This document shows positions 58,822-64,000 of a stretch of DNA of 64,000 bases, piece by piece; the stretch's first letter is position 1; each line of letters opens with the position of its first letter. This DNA is from Balamuthia mandrillaris (taxonomy: Eukaryota > Discosea > Longamoebia > Balamuthiidae): the NCBI GenBank assembly GCA_031835245.1, contig JAVKOQ010000079.1, positions 124,501 to 188,500 on the forward strand. Reading direction: 5' to 3'. The notes under the pieces were generated by a model. It saw only the letters and a list, made by a program, of their open reading frames with translations, was not told the DNA's origin and searched no databases. The translations under genes were made by a program, and so were the position numbers.

Positions 58822-60591
58822 ATGAGAAAAAGAAACTAACCTGCCACGTTCGATGAATCCGTTCGATGCCCGCAGCACTAAGGACGCTGTTGATGATCAT
58901 CATGCCCTGAAAGTTTTGCAACTTTTGAAACTCCATGCCGATGCGAATGACTTGAGACAAGCAGGCGGCCCTCTCCAGAATGTCTTCTCTCTGCATGATT
59001 TGCGTTTGCATCCAGTAACTCAACATGTTGAAGCGTTTGATGAGAGTGAGAATGGTGGGAGAGTTTTTGGAGGCCGTCTTTGTCTTTGTCCATCCGCTGT
59101 TGAAGAACTCGGATCGTGGTATAGAAGAGAATAATATAGAATCCTTTTTTTAAAAATGAAAAAATAAAAAGAAAAGTACAAACAAAGACTGGAGTTAATG
59201 AACAGCAAAGAGAGAGAGAGAGAGATAACTCAAACGACAGAAAGAAAAAATAGAAAAGAAACCTTGATGGTAAGTTGCTGAGCAAACTGCTCCGGGGTGA
59301 ATGACATGATATCTATGTTTGAAATGTCGATGGACTCCTCCATTCGTCTCTTTGTTTCTTCCTCTTTCGCCTTCTCTTCTTGTTCCATTTTTTCTTTCAA
59401 AGCATCCTGTTTAGAATACAAAAAACAAGGTGAGGAGAAGGGAGAAAGAAAGAAGATAGAAGAAGCATCGAGAAGATAGCACCGAAACAAAAAAGAAAGG
59501 AGAAGGATGAAATGAAGCATCAGCGATAATAAAGTAATCATAGCAGTACACTAAAAATGTACTTCATGTAATACATGCATTGAACCCATCATTTGCTTCA
59601 TAGACAGAGAGAGAGAGAACGAGACAAGAGAGGAGAGAAAACGAGCGAACGTACTCGTAGCTTTTTGATCGCCTCCAACACAACTTCACCGCTCCGGTCA
59701 GGCGGCTTCAACGTGCCGCTCCAATGTTCGACCATCGGCAAGAGCTTGGCCTTCCGCAAAAAGTCCTCCGGGAACCACTTCAGCCAGCTCTCCAACAGCC
59801 TCAGCACCCTGTTCTGCCGGGCCGCGTCCTCCTTGGCTCGCGCCTCGTTGAACACGTCCACAAGGTCCAACAGCAGCTCCTCGCTCGTTGTGAAGATGGG
59901 GTGCGTCAACAGGAAGACCTGGGCGGAGGAAACGGCTTCGCCTGCTTCTGCTTTCCGTGGCTCGTCGTCCAATGCAATAGAGGAAGAAGAGGAGGAGAGT
60001 ATGTGTTTTAACAGAGCAGAAGGAGTGCCCGAGATGATCGTTTTGCGGCCGTTGTTGTGAGCGTCTACATTATATTCGACGTTGTTTTCAAAGAGATAAG
60101 AAGAAGACGAAGAAGTAAGAGAAGAAGAGGAAGAAGAAGTTTTGTTGCTGTTTTGCTTATTACTATTCTTGTCCTCGTCTGTTGTTTTTTGGTGGTGCTG
60201 CTGTTGTTGCTGTGGAGTGGGGGAGGTCACTGGCGTGAGCTGACCGCTGGCTCGAAACCAGGGGTCGTCTGCCTCGCCATCTTCTTCTTCTTCTTCTTCT
60301 TGTTCCTCTCCTTCTGCTTTTTTCTTCTTTGGCTTTGCAAAAACGAAAATATATAAATATATTTAAAAATAAAACAACACATAAAGAGGGAGATATATGC
60401 ACCAGAGAAAGTTTTGGGATGGCTAAGCCAGAAGTCTCCTCGTCGCTCTCTTCGTGCCTCTCAAAGTCGTTCTCCTCGTCCGAGTCCAATTCCCCCGTCC
60501 AATCCCCGGTACCATCCGTTCCGTCGTTGCCCCCGCTCTCCGCCAAACTTCGCGGCTGAGCCTCGCTTCCTTCCGCAGTGGTCGAAGACAT
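57399..60591 (-). CDS. Ras guanine-nucleotide exchange factor (REM + CDC25 domains)
   Basis: ATG at 60591 (MSSTTAEGSEAQPRSLAESG), about eight exons. The N-terminal ~200 residues are low complexity (Ser, Asp/Glu, Gln). A REM/RasGEF-N domain follows: VFLLTHPIFTTSEELLLDLV, DVFNEARAKE, RVLRLLESWLKWFPEDF. After a coiled linker, the CDC25 domain starts SFTPEQFAQQLTIK. It continues with RFNMLSYWMQTQIMQREDIL, IRIGMEFQKLQNFQGMMIIN, SVLSAAGIERIHRTWQ, CEPPLIPFLGAYLSDLIFID and INFMKMELVTKILQNLIKFQ; the catalytic domain looks complete. The C-terminus is basic and Ser-rich and ends near 57399 with a Pro motif NKPLPPTPTLQ. A GTAAGC donor there could lead to one more small exon, so the 3' end is uncertain. 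It should activate Ras-family GTPases. Confidence 0.87.
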
Positions 60592-60978
60592 GTCTAAGCC
60601 TAAACCAAGTCGGTTCCCCTCTCTCTTCCCAAAGCCAGAACAGTATTCTTTATCTTCTCGCACCCAAAAAAGAACCAAAACAACGTTAATTGCGTTACAT
60701 TTATATATTGGTTTAATTAATGATTATAAGATGAACAATTTGTGCACTTTTTCAGCACCATTGGACCTCTCGGTTTCGAAAATATCGAAATAAATTCCCG
60801 ATATTCAGAATTTTAAGTAACAATAATTGATTCGTTAAAAACAATCCAAATATTATCGTGAAAATCTGAAATTATCTGACGAATTTTAGCAAATTGAAAT
60901 ATATTACGATATATTTTAAACAAAAAAAAATAAAGAAAAAAATGAACAAAACTTTTTAAGAAAAAGAAAAGAAAAGAG
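60592..60978. promoter_or_regulatory. Divergent promoter, RasGEF / EF-hand gene
   Basis: 387 bp between divergent starts; the part 60780-60960 is strongly AT-rich. No defined element recognised. Confidence 0.35.
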
Positions 60979-62090
60979 ATGGAAGGGTCCACCGCCACCG
61001 CCGCCACCACGCAAGAAGCGACGGAGGTCATGAAGTCCGCTCCCTCCATCAAGGCCCTGTTGACCGCGGAGGGGGACGCCACCGAGGAGTACCTCGCCAT
61101 CGTCACCGACGTCTTCCGTCGCTTCGACCTCGACAAGGACCAGCTGCTGAGCTTCGAGGAGTTCAACCGCATGCTGGCGGCCGGCGGGGAGGAGCCGACG
61201 GACAAGGAGACCTTCGAGGAGATCGCGGAGGTGTTTGATGACGAGTGGACGGCGCAAGGGGGCAAGGGAGTGTCCGTCAAAGGACTTTTGGAGATGAGCA
61301 TCACTTCCATGCTCGCTGTATGTTTCACTTCTATTATTTTGTTGTTTGAGTGTCTTTCTCTTTCTTTTTTTTTTCATTTTTCTTTTTCTTTTTTTTTAAT
61401 GTTTTCTTTTTTTTTTTTCATTTCTTTTTTTCTTTTTTCTTTTTTCTTTTTTCTTTTTTTCTTTTTTTTCTTTTTTTTCTTTTTTTCTTTTTTTCTTTTT
61501 TTTCTTTTTTTTCTTTTCTTTTTCTTTTTTCTTTTTCTTTTTTCTTTTTTTTTTCATTTCTTTTTTTCTCTATCTTTTTTTTTTCATTTTTCTTTTTCTT
61601 TTTTTTAATGCTTTCTTTTTTTTCATTTCTTTTTTCTTTTTTTCTGTTTTTCTTTTTTCTTTTTTCTTCTTTTTTCTTCTTTCTTTTTCTTTTTTTCTTT
61701 TTTTCTTTTTCTTTTTTTAAATTTTTCTTTTTCTTTTTTAAATGTTTTCTTTTTCATTTCTTTTTTCTTTTTTTTTTCTTTCTTTTCTCTTTTTCTTTTT
61801 CTTTTTCTCACACTCTTCACCGTGATGAATAGGAGCCAGAAGGAGAACGTCGCCAACTGCTGAAGCTTGGGTACAACATCCCGGAAGCGGCCTTCCCAGC
61901 GGGACCCTCCAAAGAGGAGAAAGAGCTGGACGAGTTCCTGGACGAGACGGACCTCAAAGTCATGAGCCTGAACAAAGGGGACCTTCCTCCCATCCTGCAG
62001 GAGACGCTCGATTCTTCTGCTTCCTCTTCTCATGATGCTGGCAAGAAGGAAGACGAAGAGGGTTCCGCTAGCGAAGAAAAGAAAGAATAA
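60979..62090 (+). CDS. EF-hand calcium-binding protein
   Basis: ATG 60979 (MEGSTATAATTQEATEVMKS), two exons. Exon 1 (60979-61317) contains one clear EF-hand, VFRRFDLDKDQLLSFEEFNR, with D-x-D-x-D-x-L-x-x-x-x-E spacing (Leu where Ser/Gly is more usual at position 7 is tolerated). A weaker partner follows, EIAEVFDDEWTAQGGKGVSV-KGLLEM, lacking the regular loop. The intron 61318-61832 is almost entirely T-rich repeat. Exon 2 codes EPEGERRQLLKLGYNIPEAA, KELDEFLDETDLKVM and an acidic Ser/Lys tail ending at TAA 62088-62090. About 195 residues. No signal peptide, so cytosolic calcium sensing or buffering is likely by family. Confidence 0.82.
61355..61808 (+). repeat. T-rich (TTTTTC)n intronic repeat
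   Basis: About 450 bp of T runs broken by single C and occasional CATTTC or AATG units, filling the EF-hand gene intron up to the acceptor. It is the most extreme polypyrimidine intron in the window. Confidence 0.95.
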
Positions 62091-62204
62091 ACAAAGTATT
62101 GCTCCGCCCAAAGAGGAGAGAGGAGAGCGTTGAATTGTTTTATTAACTGCTTGCGCTGTTATTAATGCCATAATAACAGGGCGGAAGAAGAAAGGCACCG
62201 AACG

Positions 62205-62508
62205 ATGAGCGGCAGCGGTGGGTTATTCGCTTTGTCGTTGGTGCTGGTGGTGGCTCTGGCCTGTTCTGTGGAGACGCGCGCTCAATTCTTGTCTCCAGAC
62301 TTTGGCGCGCCGGTCTGCACCATCTCCAGCTATGAAGATTGGCACCTATCCTTGTTCGTTACGTACAGGAGCTTTCTGATCTTTAGCGCCGGGAATGCCT
62401 ACGACCAGTCGACCTATCTGTACATATACGACACAAGTGCGTTTATCTCTCTTCTTCTTCTTCTATGTACATCTTCCTTTCAGTTTATTGCTCATTCTCT
62501 CTTTGTTT

Positions 62509-62544
<36 letters not shown>

Positions 62545-64000
62545 GTTTTTGTTTACAGGAAGTGTTGGTGCGCCCCCAACCGTTCGCAATTATGCCTTTC
62601 CCAACGCCGCCAACAGAAGCATGACCGTCCTCAACGACCAACTTTACATATGGGGAGGCCATAACATCTATACCAGCAGCGACAGCGTCTACGTGGTGCC
62701 TCTCTCTTCCACATATGGCTTCTCCCTCACTTCCTACGACTATGATACCATCACCCCCTATTACTTTTTTCTCGAGCCGCCAGAGGCTCATGTGATGGCT
62801 GCATGGCCCGAGGCTCAAAGGCTGTACTTTTTTGGTGGCTTCACTGCTTCCTTTGCCTCTTCCATCGAGGCAGTTGTTCCTTTGTTTAGTCTCTCGTTGG
62901 CGTCTGAGGAAGAGAAGAGTCTAGGCTGGCAGCTGGTGTCGAGTGTGCAGAGCTACGGGCCTCCTGCCTTGAAGCACCATTCGGGATGTGTGAGAAGAAC
63001 GAGGGAGGGAGCCCTGCTATGGTACATCTTTGGAGGAGCGGTTTGGAGCGTGGAGAATTTGATGCAAACCCCCTTGGATGACCTCTGGGTGCTTAACTTT
63101 GGTTTGTTTTGCTTCTGTGTTGCCTCCATGTTTTTTCTCTTGCTTATGCTTTGTTCTCCGCTTCTTAACGAACAGGCACAGAAACTTGGACTCAGGTCTT
63201 TAAGACGGAAGCGGAGACGGCTTGGCCGGCGGCAAGGTACATGCATGCTGCTGTCACCTCACCGAATAACCTCCATATGTTCGTTCATGGAGGGAGAGGT
63301 GTGTCTCAGACGTTTGGAGACCTTTGGGGTTTTGACTTTGGTATTGTTCCTCTTGTCTCCTGGTTTCATTTCTCTGCTGTTCTAACCAATGTTGTATGGT
63401 TATGGTTTTTCTGCTTATTATCAGACACTGAATCGTGGACGTATATTTCTGAAGCTTACTATACTTATGGCCATCACTTAGGGGCCACTATCCAGGAGCC
63501 TTATATGGGTTTCTCTTTCGTTCAACTTCACTGGTTTATTCCGGATGCCTCGGGTGCTCTGATTTATAGTTCAAGTAACACTTTCTTCACTTTTTAAAAT
63601 GCTTCTCAGTTGATGTTGTTCTTCTTCTTTTGCGTAGTTTTGTTTCCTCATATCTTTGTTTTGTTCTTCTTTTCCTGCTCTTACTTTTGTAATGCTGGCT
63701 CCTACGCTAACAAAACTTAAAATAAATTGTGACACAGGCGTGACAACATACAGTTGTGATGATGCAGTTGTTACCCCAGAAGACGACTGCGACAACAACG
63801 GTCTTAGCGATTTTTGTGAGCTATACGTGTATCTCTCTGGCAGCGATTGCAACTACAACGACATTCTCGATGCTTGCGAACTGGACCCAACCTCCACGGA
63901 TTGCGACCACAACGGAATGCTGGATGAGTGCCAACCAGTTCAAGTGCTTTGTTCGCGAGGAGGGGGATCGGATTCGAGGGAAGTGGAGGACAGCTCGTTG
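62205..64000 (+). CDS. Secreted kelch-type propeller protein with acidic Asn/Asp repeats, 3' partial
   Basis: ATG 62205 gives a signal peptide (LFALSLVLVVALACSVETRA). Several exons with short introns encode kelch-like blades: FLIFSAGNAYDQSTYLYIYD, NRSMTVLNDQLYIWGGHNIY, VMAAWPEAQRLYFFGGF, HHSGCVRRTREGALLWYIFG, TPLDDLWVLNF, RYMHAAVTSPNNLHMFVHGG and TFGDLWGFDF. The final exon in the window (from about 63739) starts VTTYSCDDAVVTPEDDCDNN. It has three related units, DCDNNGLSDFCEL, DCNYNDILDACEL and DCDHNGMLDECQP, resembling Asp-rich calcium-binding loops of bacterial Cys-containing surface proteins. The frame is open at the window end. Extracellular or cell-surface adhesion is a reasonable guess. 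Confidence 0.8.

Overview
The window is nuclear DNA of a protist. Genes are split by short GT-AG introns on both strands and are 0.1 to 0.5 kb apart. The set is typical of a unicellular eukaryote: a four-unit polyubiquitin, a nuclear-encoded organellar leucyl-tRNA synthetase, GET4, kaptin, a RasGEF, an LRR-RCC1-BTB protein, a PDR-type ABCG transporter, a kexin-like protease and a PPR protein. My best guess is a free-living amoeba (Amoebozoa, perhaps Discosea such as Acanthamoeba or Balamuthia relatives). This rests on gene content and intron style only. I see no prokaryotic operon, CRISPR array, transposon or virus-like element.

Layout. 1-10.5 kb, all plus: 3' part of a glycosyltransferase-like gene, LRR-RCC1-BTB-BTB, an intracellular kelch protein and a secreted glutaminyl cyclase. 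10.5-16.5 kb, minus: full-size ABCG transporter. 16.5-20.3 kb: a gene-poor stretch with a 315-bp pure hexamer array, an F-box gene, two diverged copies of an unidentified segment and an apparently circularly permuted tRNA-Ser(UGA) gene. 20.3-32.8 kb: organellar LeuRS, an acidic membrane protein, a small basic-protein gene with a nearby relative, GET4, kexin-like protease and a secreted coiled-coil protein. 33.2-44.5 kb: polyubiquitin, SAP30BP, NAD-glycerol-3-phosphate dehydrogenase with a possible peroxisomal tail, a DUF4336 protein, a PIN-like transporter and a PPR protein. 44.7-52.7 kb: kaptin, tRNA-Asp, a Cys-rich secreted protein, a TraB-domain protein, a Ser-rich protein and tRNA-Tyr. 52.9-64 kb: a tandem RING gene pair (one copy with an early stop), an Apd1/Aim32-like thioredoxin-fold ferredoxin, RasGEF, an EF-hand protein and a secreted kelch protein that runs off the end.

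Two genome-wide habits stand out. Many introns carry long microsatellites (TTG, TTC, TC, CCCT, T-rich), and on the strand of the host gene these are nearly always pyrimidine-rich. Neighbouring genes often lie very close; two stop codons near 41.03 kb are 14 bp apart. The most unusual object is the tRNA-Ser locus at 19745-19821. There the T-arm and 3' acceptor strand lie upstream of the 5' acceptor strand, D-arm and anticodon arm, and the two acceptor strands match over 7 of 7 bp across a 10-nt spacer. The genes belong to many pathways and do not form a single cluster; kaptin, RasGEF and GET4 suggest nutrient/mTOR signalling, Ras signalling and tail-anchored protein insertion.
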